From positions 1 to 64,000 of the IMG/VR virus record IMGVR_UViG_3300046457_000175: a DNA stretch of 64,000 nucleotides. One strand, given 5' to 3'. Source of the DNA: a virus. Within the stretch, counting starts at the first letter, position 1. Each line of letters begins with the position of its first letter. Of this stretch, positions 23,753 to 30,890 are shown in pieces. Below the pieces are notes generated by a model. That model saw only the letters and a program-made list of their open reading frames with translations. It made no database searches and was not told the origin of the DNA. A program made the position numbers and the translations under genes.

Positions 23753-24990
23753 GGCTGATCTCCAATGATCTTTTTCAGTTCCTGACTGAGCAGTATTGAA
23801 ACCGCCCGCTTCTCGGGCAGCATGTCGTATTTGTCGTAGACGGCGGTGACGTCGCCATCGATGTGGTCGAGCATTGCCTTGACGTCCGGTCGCGGGGCGC
23901 CGCAGCGCCGGGCAAGAGTGGCCGCGGTGCGCCGGAGGTCGTGCGGGGTGAAGTGTTCCATCTTGAGGAATGACCGAATGCCGACCCGGTTCGAGCGCTC
24001 CTTGTCGTTCAAAGCCTGAGACAAAGAGCTGCGCTTGATCTCGACCTTCTCCCCGTACTTGGATGGGAAAAGACAGACCTGCTTCTCGTCCTTGATGGCG
24101 GCCTTGATGACCTCCGTTGCCAGCGGCGAGACAGGCACGATCACCTCGCGCCGGCCCTTCACCCTGATAGGAGGCATCTGGTACTGGGCATGCTCCGTGC
24201 CGAGCCCGCTGATCTCCGACAGGAGGGCGCCGGCCGCCTGGTATGGTCGGACCATGGTGGCCAGAACCATCTTCAGCGCGAGCGCCACCTGGCGATCACA
24301 GGGCACGTCCGGATGCTCCAGACCCCACCAGAGCGTCCTAATCTCGTCGTCGGATAGGACCCTGTTCCGAGCCTTCTCCGATCCGCCGCGGCGCTCCATG
24401 CCGGTGATCGGATTGGAGGGCACGTATTTCCGGCCGGGCTGCCTGGCCCATTCGAACATCTTGTGGATAACCGACTGCGTCCGGTTGGCGCTGATCGGGG
24501 CATCCTCGGCGATCTCGTCAAGGACATCGGCAATGTCGTCGTCCGTCACCGTGTGCGCTGGCATGTGCCCCAGGGCGACCTTGGGGCGTTTCAGGTAGCC
24601 CTCGTCGTTCTTCCAGGAGGACTTGTTCGGCTTTGCGTACTCCTCCATGTAGGCGTCGCAGAGAGCTTCGAACGAGAGATCCTCTGCACGGGCCGCAGCG
24701 CGCCGCTCGCGCCGCTGTTCGGATCGGGGGTCCTTGTCGTCGCCGATCTTCTTGCGCTGCTCGGCGGCCTTCTCTCGGGCCAACGCGAGGGAAATGTCCG
24801 GATACCGACCGAGCGATATCCGGACCGCCCGCGAGAGCAGGGGCGACCAATAGGTGAGCGCGAAGGACTTGGCGCCGGACTTGAACACCCGGACCTTGAG
24901 CCCGGGGCAGGCATCGTCCGCGACGTCGATCTGCTCTTTTTCTTGGGGGCATTTGAGCCCTGTGATATGCTTGTCAGTGAGCCTTGGCAC
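23749..24990 (-). CDS. int: Tyrosine recombinase / phage integrase
   Basis: 413 residues. N-terminal DUF4102-type arm domain (KVRVFKSGAKSFALTYWS, ISLGRYPDISLALAREKA), central SAM-like domain, C-terminal catalytic domain: Arg in MVRPYQA, HDLRR with H350 and R353, His376 in LDHI, and the nucleophile near Tyr385 in VYDKY. GTG 24990 has GGAG six bases upstream; TTG 25002 is the alternative. attP lies about 170 bases upstream. It integrates the phage at a tRNA-Pro gene (inferred from attP). Confidence 0.93.
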   Translation of the reverse strand: MPRLTDKHITGLKCPQEKEQIDVADDACPGLKVRVFKSGAKSFALTYWSPLLSRAVRISLGRYPDISLALAREKAAEQRKKIGDDKDPRSEQRRERRAAARAEDLSFEALCDAYMEEYAKPNKSSWKNDEGYLKRPKVALGHMPAHTVTDDDIADVLDEIAEDAPISANRTQSVIHKMFEWARQPGRKYVPSNPITGMERRGGSEKARNRVLSDDEIRTLWWGLEHPDVPCDRQVALALKMVLATMVRPYQAAGALLSEISGLGTEHAQYQMPPIRVKGRREVIVPVSPLATEVIKAAIKDEKQVCLFPSKYGEKVEIKRSSLSQALNDKERSNRVGIRSFLKMEHFTPHDLRRTAATLARRCGAPRPDVKAMLDHIDGDVTAVYDKYDMLPEKRAVSILLSQELKKIIGDQP

Positions 24991-25023
24991 CCTAGTCTCC
25001 AACTTCGAAAATCCAGCAGTTTG

Positions 25024-25031
25024 CCTTACCT
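25024..25031. other. Candidate integrase arm-type site (left)
   Basis: CCTTACCT, the exact reverse complement of the two AGGTAAGG sites on the other side of the attP core. Confidence 0.5.
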
Positions 25032-25066
25032 ACAGTGAAGGAAAGCCTGATGCTTGGTGGACCATA

Positions 25067-25082
25067 TTTGCATCCGTGCAAG
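25067..25082 (-). promoter_or_regulatory. Dispersed motif copy upstream of integrase
   Basis: Plus-strand TTTGC-ATCCGT-GCAAG, with an extra half site GTGCAAG at 25084-25090. Lies between the integrase start and attP, so a regulator binding here could affect both transcription and recombination. Confidence 0.7.
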
Positions 25083-25157
25083 CGTGCAAGTAGAAAGATC
25101 AATGACTTGACCTCACTCATGCGGTCCACTTGCACCATAAAGCAAATGCAAATCAGC

Positions 25158-25202
25158 CTGGGAGACTAGGGGTCGGAGGTTCAAATCCTCTCGCTCCGAC
25201 CA
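25158..25202 (+). other. attP: attP core: 3' half of tRNA-Pro(GGG)
   Basis: The segment folds as the 3' part of a tRNA. Anticodon loop CTGGGAG at 25158-25164 gives anticodon GGG; then come the anticodon-stem 3' strand ACTAG, a variable loop GGGTC, the T arm GGAGG-TTCAAAT-CCTCT, the acceptor strand CGCTCCG, and ACCA. The 5' half of a tRNA is absent, so this is not a functional tRNA but the identity block by which a prophage restores the host gene. CGCTCCG-A-CCA is typical of alphaproteobacterial tRNA-Pro. Confidence 0.85.
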
Positions 25203-25270
25203 AAATAACCAAGTAATAACAGATACTTGGCAACTCGGTCAGAAACCCAATCTTCTCCCAAGCCGATCAA

Positions 25271-25289
25271 AGGTAAGGTATAGGTAAGG
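25271..25289. other. Candidate integrase arm-type sites (right pair)
   Basis: Two direct copies of AGGTAAGG at 25271-25278 and 25282-25289, 11 bases apart (one helical turn), on the opposite side of the core from the inverted copy at 25024-25031. The rest of 25203-25342 holds no gene that I can support. Confidence 0.55.
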
Positions 25290-25342
25290 AAATCTCAAGA
25301 CCCAGGTGAGAACGCCTGACATCGTCTGCTCCTGCCTCAACG

Positions 25343-25370
25343 AAAAATCGCCGGCTCTGAGGCCGACGAT
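25343..25370 (-). terminator. Terminator after excisionase gene
   Basis: On the - strand ATCG-T-CGGC pairs with GCCG-G-CGAT around CTCAGA, followed by TTTTCG. It ends excisionase transcription before attP. Confidence 0.8.
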
Positions 25371-25379
25371 CCTTCAGTT

Positions 25380-25592
25380 CTAAGCAGCATCACTGAGCTG
25401 CTTCTGCCATTCGATCACCTCGTCCAGGTACCAGGCGATCCTCCCATCGGTAATCTTCTTGGCCTTGGGGAAGGAGCCGTCGCCCGCCTTACGCAGCAGG
25501 GTGGCTTTGCTGAACGGGACCTTCCCCAGCACCTCCTTGATGCTGATCATCTGTCTCAGCTCGTTGTCCTGGGTCGTCGTCTCGGTGGTCAT
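25380..25592 (-). CDS. AlpA/Xis-type excisionase
   Basis: 70 residues of the AlpA / phage excisionase winged-helix type: ISIKEVLGKVPFSKATLLRK, FPKAKKI and IAWYLDEVIEWQ. Next to attP and on the opposite side from integrase, so probably the directionality factor. ATG 25592 is preceded by GAGG. Its 5' half overlaps the upstream Cys-rich gene by 104 bases, which could couple their translation. Confidence 0.85.
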   Translation of the reverse strand: MTTETTTQDNELRQMISIKEVLGKVPFSKATLLRKAGDGSFPKAKKITDGRIAWYLDEVIEWQKQLSDAA

Positions 25593-25869
25593 TCTGGTCG
25601 TCCTCAAAGAGTGGGTCTCGGGTCAGCTTGCAGGTCCGCCGGACCTCCTCAGCCTCGTCATTTTCGCCATAGTCGCAGTCGCCGCAGCGGGTGCATGTGT
25701 TGACCGGGATGGAGCAGCTGCAGAGGCCGCGCTCGCCATCGCAGCTGGCGCTACACCCGCCGATGGACTTCATGTCGCAGCCCAGCTCTCGGCAGGTAGC
25801 GGTGGCCGCGATCCTCTCCAGGTGGGCGACATGCGCCCGGGCTGTCTCCAGTTGATCAGTCAGATTCAC
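25489..25869 (-). CDS. Cysteine-rich phage protein overlapping excisionase
   Basis: 126 residues. N-terminal helix (MNLTDQLETARAHVAHLERI) then a Cys-rich block (CRELGCDMKSIGG, CSCSIPV, CTRCGDCDYGEND) likely binding zinc; I have seen this arrangement in other phages. The last 40 residues are low complexity and lie over the excisionase gene in another frame, so the true end may matter less than the N-terminal domain. Confidence 0.68.
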   Translation of the reverse strand: MNLTDQLETARAHVAHLERIAATATCRELGCDMKSIGGCSASCDGERGLCSCSIPVNTCTRCGDCDYGENDEAEEVRRTCKLTRDPLFEDDQNDHRDDDPGQRAETDDQHQGGAGEGPVQQSHPAA

Positions 25870-26242
25870 GGCCGGTCCCCGGGATCATCCAGATGCTGAA
25901 CGACGGATCGCCGCAGCCGGCGCCCGATCCCTTCCGTCCATAGATGACGATGTCGCCATCCTCGGGATCGCCCAGCCTCGGGTGATTGGGATAGAAATCA
26001 GTCTTCCAGATATTCGTCCGGTGCGGACCGTTCGGCGGTCGTCCCGGCCTCCAGGCCGCAGTCAGGCCCATCATGCTGAGGGGGCGGTGGCGGTACGAGC
26101 TTTCCTTACTCATGTCGCCGCGAACATCCAGTTCCACATCCCAGCTGTCGTGGACCGTGGTCACGTCGATCCACTCCCTGTCGTCATCGAAGTCTCGACT
26201 CGGCGCGGGTCGGCGGAGGATCATCATCGTGTCCGGTCTCAT
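25856..26242 (-). CDS. Hypothetical protein
   Basis: 128 residues; start overlaps the upstream stop. Mixed composition, no family recognised. Confidence 0.62.
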   Translation of the reverse strand: MRPDTMMILRRPAPSRDFDDDREWIDVTTVHDSWDVELDVRGDMSKESSYRHRPLSMMGLTAAWRPGRPPNGPHRTNIWKTDFYPNHPRLGDPEDGDIVIYGRKGSGAGCGDPSFSIWMIPGTGRESD

Positions 26243-26421
26243 GCCGCTGCTCCAATCAGGATGCGGCTCTCGTCGCGGGTGTTGCCGATCCAGCAGTTCG
26301 TGATGCCGGTGTAGCTCTTGATGTCCTTGTGATGCAGCTCGGCCTCGGCCTGAGACTGATACGGACCAGCCTGGTAGTCCTTGCCCATGACGGTGTAGTT
26401 GACGAAGTGCTGTCTGCTCAT
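26239..26421 (-). CDS. Small hypothetical protein
   Basis: 60 residues (MSRQHFVNYTVMGKDYQAGP). Overlaps on both sides by 4 bases. The text YQAGPYQSQAEAELHHKDI suggests a small alpha/beta fold. Not recognised. Confidence 0.65.
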   Translation of the reverse strand: MSRQHFVNYTVMGKDYQAGPYQSQAEAELHHKDIKSYTGITNCWIGNTRDESRILIGAAA

Positions 26422-26741
26422 TGCTTTTTCCCAAAGACGCTGTCGACGGTCGGCGCCCGCTCATCGCTGGGGGCTATCCAGACCCTCGTCTGTCGGTTGC
26501 CGTGATTGTTGCCCTTGACGTGAAAGTCCTGCTCGTGTCGGGCTCGGTTCAGTTTTGAAACCATGACACGGAAGCCGGCGAGCATCGCTTGATCGTGATC
26601 TCGAAATGTCTCCGGCTTCCCGTCCTTGCCATTCACCCACTCTGGCGAAGATCCCGGGATGCCGTAGGTCGCGTGGTAGAGACCATCGATTTCCTTGTGG
26701 GGTACAACTGCCGAATAGTAGGAGTTGGCAATCTTGGTCAT
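26418..26741 (-). CDS. Hypothetical protein
   Basis: 107 residues, coupled to ThyX by ATGA overlap. Not recognised. Confidence 0.66.
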   Translation of the reverse strand: MTKIANSYYSAVVPHKEIDGLYHATYGIPGSSPEWVNGKDGKPETFRDHDQAMLAGFRVMVSKLNRARHEQDFHVKGNNHGNRQTRVWIAPSDERAPTVDSVFGKKQ

Positions 26742-27715
26742 GCAGCTTTCCTTAAGACGTCTAGCTCGATGAATTTGCGGTTCTGGCTCCAGCCGCGGAA
26801 ATTTCCGTGAAGGTGCGACTGCTGCCAGTATCCGACGCGGAACTCGCCATACGGCCCGATCTGACCCGGCACTCGGACGTCTGGCGTGGCCTGATGCTCA
26901 GCCGGTGAGGCGTGAAGCGGCCGGGCACCGACGAGGTCGTTGAACAGCGCGAGATCCTTGTGGACCTGCGGCTGCTTGCCTTCGTGGGTCAGGTAGGAGG
27001 TGCGAGCGCAACGGGCGACGGAGATTTTCTTCTGCGTATCCAGGTCGAGCCACTCCTGCTCGAACTCCGAGACGAACGGCAAATGCCATTGGCCCGGCTG
27101 CAACAGCTGTGGCTTGCTGTCGGCAAACGCTGCCTTGATCGCGATAGCCAGCGCCTGGATCTCCGGCTGCGCATCCTTGTGGTCACGCAGCTCGAAGAAG
27201 TTGTCCCAATCGGTCGCTGTGATCAGGACGTTGATGTGGGCGTAGGGCTCGAGAATGCGGTTGACGACCTGTTTGTGATAGCCGGCCTGGTCGTAGGCTC
27301 GTGCGAATGCGATGGCGTGGTCACGAGCCTCGCACCACATCTGCTGCGGCGACAGCAGCGATCCCATGAGGACGTTGTCGTTCGCGAAGGGATTCTTGAT
27401 GTAGTCGGTCAGCTCGATGTCGGCCTGCATGCCCTTCTGGTTTTTGCCCCAGTGGATCGGCATGGCCGTGTCGCGGATGATGTCGTCGATCAGACGCTGA
27501 ACCGGGATCGCGCGGGAACTGGAAGCGTTCCGAGACAAATTGCGGTCGTACATCAGGCCATCGTTGATCTCGATGATCATGTCGGGCGTCGAGCTGAGGA
27601 CGCGATGGGTCAGCTCTTCAGCGTGGATGAAGCGCGGGTAACGCGCGAGCACCGTCTTCAGTTCGATTTGCTGAGGTGAAACCGAATGCAAAACTTTAGT
27701 TGCAGAGACCGTCAT
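26738..27715 (-). CDS. thyX: FAD-dependent thymidylate synthase
   Basis: 325 residues. LSRNASSSRAIPVQRLI is the ThyX nucleotide/flavin-binding motif and HINVLITATDWDNFFELR plus QPEIQALA are further hallmarks. Makes dTMP from dUMP. Longer than the common 220-250 residue ThyX enzymes because of an extended C-terminus. Works downstream of the phage dCMP deaminase. Confidence 0.9.
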   Translation of the reverse strand: MTVSATKVLHSVSPQQIELKTVLARYPRFIHAEELTHRVLSSTPDMIIEINDGLMYDRNLSRNASSSRAIPVQRLIDDIIRDTAMPIHWGKNQKGMQADIELTDYIKNPFANDNVLMGSLLSPQQMWCEARDHAIAFARAYDQAGYHKQVVNRILEPYAHINVLITATDWDNFFELRDHKDAQPEIQALAIAIKAAFADSKPQLLQPGQWHLPFVSEFEQEWLDLDTQKKISVARCARTSYLTHEGKQPQVHKDLALFNDLVGARPLHASPAEHQATPDVRVPGQIGPYGEFRVGYWQQSHLHGNFRGWSQNRKFIELDVLRKAA

Positions 27716-27921
27716 AGGCTTGCATTCCCTTCAAGGTTGCGGTTAGCTTCTTCTTTGCTGTCGTATGGGCCAATGGCGTCCCAGCTGTAGCCTTCGCCGT
27801 CTGGCCCCATGTCGCCGTCGTCACGCGGCTCCATGCACAAGATCCACCAGCCAGACTGATCTTCACCGACATCCTCCGGCGGGAGGAACTTCACGATGGT
27901 TCTGGATAGCTCTACCGACAT
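27712..27921 (-). CDS. Small hypothetical protein
   Basis: 69 acidic residues, ATGA overlap with ThyX. A segment GPYDSKEEANRNLEGN is typical of small phage proteins of unknown role. A degenerate motif-like GAATGCAAG lies in its last codons. Confidence 0.66.
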   Translation of the reverse strand: MSVELSRTIVKFLPPEDVGEDQSGWWILCMEPRDDGDMGPDGEGYSWDAIGPYDSKEEANRNLEGNASL

Positions 27922-27922
27922 G

Positions 27923-28411
27923 TCACGAGTCCTCAGGCGGGATCGGCACTGCCTTCAGGAGCAGATCGACCTGAGCCTTGAGCTGGCGGATCACATCGCG
28001 CTGAGCCCGGTTTTCAAAAAGCTTCTCGTTGTTGGACGAGATCAACTCCTTGATGCGGTCCTCCGCGAACGCCTCGCGGACGAACGACTCTTCGATCGCT
28101 TCGAGCAGGCGCGGCATTGAACGCATCAACCCGGTCAGGAAACGGGCGCGCTCGGCCGCATCAGGCGTGTTGCCTGTCATGGCCAGCACAAGGCCGGTCT
28201 TGCCGTTACGCACTGAGTGCATGACCGTCTTCTCGGGAAGCAAGGTCCGATCGCGCGTCTTCGAGAGATGGACCTGCATCTCGCCGATCTGTTCGTCATC
28301 GGTCAGCTCGGCTGAACCGACCCACTCCGGGTCTTCGACGAACCGAAGGAATTTCCTCGCCTCTCGAACGAACGAGAGCAGCTCTTGATCTGTGTTCTGC
28401 TTGTCTGACAT
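27923..28411 (-). CDS. Hypothetical protein
   Basis: 162 residues, largely helical with a C-terminal coiled-coil (KELISSNNEKLFENRAQRDV). TTGGAG precedes the start. First gene after a hairpin and motif copy. Not recognised. Confidence 0.68.
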   Translation of the reverse strand: MSDKQNTDQELLSFVREARKFLRFVEDPEWVGSAELTDDEQIGEMQVHLSKTRDRTLLPEKTVMHSVRNGKTGLVLAMTGNTPDAAERARFLTGLMRSMPRLLEAIEESFVREAFAEDRIKELISSNNEKLFENRAQRDVIRQLKAQVDLLLKAVPIPPEDS

Positions 28412-28456
28412 GGTCACTCCAAAAATTGACAAATAGAAAAGACGTCTATCGGAACC

Positions 28457-28485
28457 GCCCCGGTCACCCAATCGAGTGCCGGGGC
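28457..28485. other. GC-rich stem-loop
   Basis: GCCCCGG pairs with CCGGGGC around a 15-base loop. It sits between the end of the binding-protein gene and the next gene; no strong U tract on either strand. Confidence 0.5.
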
Positions 28486-28501
28486 TTTGCATGGAGGCAA
28501 T
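28486..28501 (-). promoter_or_regulatory. Dispersed motif copy (diverged spacer)
   Basis: Plus-strand TTTGC-ATGGAG-GCAAT; part of a larger inverted repeat TTGCATGG...CCATGCAA (28487-28509). Confidence 0.55.
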
Positions 28502-28533
28502 CCATGCAATCCGTTGTGTTGTCGCGGAGGTCG

Positions 28534-29421
28534 TTACTTCGGCTGAACGAGCTTCGCGATGTCGGGCTTGGCGTTGGCGAAACCGTCGACGATCTTCTCG
28601 AAGTCGTTACTGTGAGCTGAGATCCAGTCGCGGTTGGCAACGAACACGGCATCGACCTGGATCGTGTCGACCGCCTTCGAACCACCGAACATGCCGGTGG
28701 GCTGGATGCCCTTGTAGGTGTTGGCCGGGATCTCGCCGTAGGTGTAGACGGGCTGACCGCGGCTATCCTTGGCGTTCTTGGTCATGTCGCGGTCGTCGGT
28801 GGCAACCAAGCCAACGCTGTCTGCATACTTCGGCGCTTCGTTCTTGAGGAACGGGGCGTTCAAAGCCGTGACGATCAGGGCACACTGCACTTCCGAACCG
28901 TCGTTGACGGCACTGAGCGCGAGGGTGCCGGCGAGGTCAGAGGTGCGAACCTTGCCGTAGCGAGCCTTGTCCGCCGCGACGAATGCGGCCCAGGTCGTGT
29001 TGGCGCCCGAACCTTCGGGACCGATGGCGACCGTGAAGTTGGAGTTCAGGTCGACCATGCGGGCGGAGGTGTATGCCTTGCGGTTGCAGATCAGGTTCGC
29101 TTGCTCCTGGTAGAGCACGCCGGCACGCTGCAGCGCCGAGATCGCCTTGGCGTTGCGACCCGAGTAGACGAGCAGGGCGTCGGACTGAACGAACGCGCCG
29201 TCGCATTCGCCCGCCGTGACCTTGTCGAGGTTGTCCAGCGAACCCTTGGTCTCGATGACCTCGACCGCGGTGGCGTGGCGCTTCAGGTGCTGGCCGGCAG
29301 CGAAGTAGTTGAGCTTCTGGTTGCCGGTGCAAAGGCGGAACTTGGTCGGCGCATCAGCAGCGATGGTGGGTGCGGTCATCGCACCGAGAGCGAGAGCTGC
29401 GATCAGGAAAAGCTTCTTCAT
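28534..29421 (-). CDS. Periplasmic solute-binding protein, TAXI/TRAP-like
   Basis: 295 residues with a signal peptide (MKKLFLIAALALGAMTAPTIAA). The mature part (CTGNQKLNYFAAG, VEVIETKGSLDNLDKVTAGECDGAFVQSDAL, VAIGPEGSGANTTWAAF) resembles TAXI-family TRAP or NMT1-like binding proteins. No transporter membrane subunits are encoded here, so it would work with host permeases or scavenge a ligand. A binding protein in a phage genome is rare. It has its own motif copy and ends at a stem-loop, so it looks like an independent moron unit. Confidence 0.72.
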   Translation of the reverse strand: MKKLFLIAALALGAMTAPTIAADAPTKFRLCTGNQKLNYFAAGQHLKRHATAVEVIETKGSLDNLDKVTAGECDGAFVQSDALLVYSGRNAKAISALQRAGVLYQEQANLICNRKAYTSARMVDLNSNFTVAIGPEGSGANTTWAAFVAADKARYGKVRTSDLAGTLALSAVNDGSEVQCALIVTALNAPFLKNEAPKYADSVGLVATDDRDMTKNAKDSRGQPVYTYGEIPANTYKGIQPTGMFGGSKAVDTIQVDAVFVANRDWISAHSNDFEKIVDGFANAKPDIAKLVQPK

Positions 29422-29454
29422 GTAGTGCTCCTTGAAAACCCGTTTGCAGGGTCA

Positions 29455-29470
29455 GTTGCATTCAAACAAA
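29455..29470 (-). promoter_or_regulatory. Dispersed motif copy
   Basis: Plus-strand GTTGC-ATTCAA-ACAAA, upstream of the binding-protein gene (33 bases before its start). Confidence 0.78.
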
Positions 29471-29480
29471 CGCGAGGGGA

Positions 29481-29594
29481 CTAAAAAAACCAGCGGAGGA
29501 GGGGGTACCTACGGGCCGCCTTGAAGACGATGGTGCCGAAGTAGATCACTCCCAGGCCGCCGAGGGCGTGGTTCAAGAGAAGTGCGACGATCAT
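29481..29594 (-). CDS. 37-residue membrane peptide
   Basis: Begins MIVALLLNHALGGLGVIYFG and ends LLRWFF; one hydrophobic helix with positive charges after it (FKAARRY). It starts just past the upstream stop (TGATCATG). Short but plausible as a phage membrane microprotein; not recognised. Confidence 0.5.
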   Translation of the reverse strand: MIVALLLNHALGGLGVIYFGTIVFKAARRYPLLRWFF

Positions 29595-29596
29595 GA

Positions 29597-29986
29597 TCAG
29601 GACTCGATGGTCTTGGGCAGACCCGTTGCCTCGTTGTAGGTCTGGTCGGGGCGACGCGCGAGGCGGGTCGGGTCCTCACCGTTCATCAGAAGCCGCTTGA
29701 TCTCCTGGATCAGGAAGGTCACGCCGACAACGATGTTGGGGATATCGCCTCCGTAGCTGCGGAAACCGCTCCAGTCCTGCGGATAGCAGTCCGGGACCTC
29801 GTTGAAGGCGCCCGGATATTCGAAGCGCCGATCGAAGGTGGCTTCGAGCTGTGCGAAACCGCCAGCGAAGAGTTGGCCGTTCTGGATGTCGGTTCTGTTG
29901 GAGGCGTCGCCCCACATCCCGTTCTGCAGACCCAGCTCACCCATGACGAGTTCGAGGGCCTTCTTCTCAGCTTCATTTGCGTTCAA
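29597..29986 (-). CDS. Conserved phage protein (DRRFEYPGAF family)
   Basis: 129 residues from TTG 29986 with GGAG upstream. DRRFEYPGAFNEVPDCYPQDWSGFRSYG and a downstream helix VGVTFLIQEIKRLL resemble a phage family of unknown function. First gene after a motif copy. Confidence 0.7.
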   Translation of the reverse strand: MNANEAEKKALELVMGELGLQNGMWGDASNRTDIQNGQLFAGGFAQLEATFDRRFEYPGAFNEVPDCYPQDWSGFRSYGGDIPNIVVGVTFLIQEIKRLLMNGEDPTRLARRPDQTYNEATGLPKTIES

Positions 29987-30010
29987 AGTCAGTCTCCTTT
30001 GCAGTTGTTA

Positions 30011-30026
30011 TTTGCATTCAAGCGCG
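30011..30026 (-). promoter_or_regulatory. Dispersed motif copy
   Basis: Plus-strand TTTGC-ATTCAA-GCGCG (right arm diverged). Gene-sense GCTTGAATGCAAAT precedes a GGAG ribosome site. Confidence 0.72.
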
Positions 30027-30052
30027 TAAGAAAGCAAGCGAAAACTTGCGGC

Positions 30053-30466
30053 TCAGTACTTCTTTCCGCCTTTTTTGACGCGGTTCTCGGCCTTGTGGTC
30101 GGGCCGCACCAGGTTGAAGGCAGACTTCTCACGGGCTGCGGCGCCGAGACTGAGCGTCAGGGCTCCGCCGAGGTCACCGATCCGGATCAGCGCGTCCGCC
30201 AGCTCCACCTCTATCCCCTTGCGGTGGGGCAGCTTGTCGTCCATCTCGTCCTTGCGGTCGGCTTCCATCGCCTCGCAAAGCTCGCTGACGGTCAGCATCA
30301 GCTTGGTCGGAACGATCAGATCCTTGCCGCGGAGGTCTTCTCCGGTGATCGGATCGATCCACCAGTGCTTGTTCATCTTGTGGCAGATAGCCACAAGGGC
30401 GTTGACCGATCTCTCCAGTTCGATCAGGTCGGCCTCTGTAAAGTTGTCGTTCGCTACGGTCGTCAT
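30053..30466 (-). CDS. MazG-like NTP pyrophosphohydrolase family protein
   Basis: 137 residues. TVSELCEAMEADRKDE...VELADALIRIGDL has the E-x2-E-x12+-E-x2-D metal-binding pattern of all-alpha NTP pyrophosphatases. It may cleanse dNTPs or lower (p)ppGpp. ATGA overlap with the next upstream gene. Confidence 0.78.
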   Translation of the reverse strand: MTTVANDNFTEADLIELERSVNALVAICHKMNKHWWIDPITGEDLRGKDLIVPTKLMLTVSELCEAMEADRKDEMDDKLPHRKGIEVELADALIRIGDLGGALTLSLGAAAREKSAFNLVRPDHKAENRVKKGGKKY

Positions 30467-30792
30467 GACGCCTCCTTAAAACGGAACTCGTCAGCAAGGT
30501 CCTCGAACATCCGGACGACCTCTTTCTGGTTGCGCCCGGTCTGATCGTTCCAATCGAATGGGTGCTTGCCCAGCTGACCTTTGATCAGGGGGACGAAGCG
30601 CGCATACGCGCCTCGATCTTCTTCGCCAGCTGCTCTTCTGATGCAGCCCTCGATGTCGAAGGCCTTGGCTTGGCGGCTGAATACCGGGACCGGCTTGCCT
30701 TGCCGATCCCTCGCAAGTGTCTTCTGAGTCCAGCGACCGGGCTTGGAGAACATCAGGAGACAGCGCTCAATGACCTCCAGCTCGGTGAACAT
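30463..30792 (-). CDS. DUF6197-like conserved phage protein
   Basis: 109 residues. The pattern LMFSKPGRWTQKTLARDRQGKPV....AFDIEGCIRRAAG resembles small proteins often annotated DUF6197. Start overlaps the stop of an upstream membrane peptide gene. Confidence 0.62.
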   Translation of the reverse strand: MFTELEVIERCLLMFSKPGRWTQKTLARDRQGKPVPVFSRQAKAFDIEGCIRRAAGEEDRGAYARFVPLIKGQLGKHPFDWNDQTGRNQKEVVRMFEDLADEFRFKEAS

Positions 30793-30890
30793 CAATGACC
30801 TGCCAGACCGCGGGCTATCCCGTAGAAACATAGAATCCAAACGAGCAGCACCGCAGTCCATTTCAGTTGATCGGCGTCAGGCAGCCGCAT
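30792..30890 (-). CDS. 32-residue membrane peptide
   Basis: MRLPDADQLKWTAVLLVWIL followed by CFYGIARGLAGH. One hydrophobic helix. Its start lies inside the end of terC and its stop overlaps the next start (TGATG), so it is translationally coupled on both sides, which supports it being real. Confidence 0.55.
   Translation of the reverse strand: MRLPDADQLKWTAVLLVWILCFYGIARGLAGH

Noticed and set aside
25130-25205. Complete tRNA gene
   Set aside because: Only the 3' half from the anticodon loop onward is present; the 5' side cannot pair with ACTAG or CGCTCCG, as expected for attP.
27717-27737. Degenerate motif CTTGCATTCCCTTCAAGG before thyX
   Set aside because: Only one half matches and the spacing is wrong; it lies inside the coding end of the upstream gene.
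28412-28533. A further small gene in the gap before the binding-protein gene
   Set aside because: Both strands are dominated by hairpin and motif sequence and no frame has a ribosome site and length to support it.
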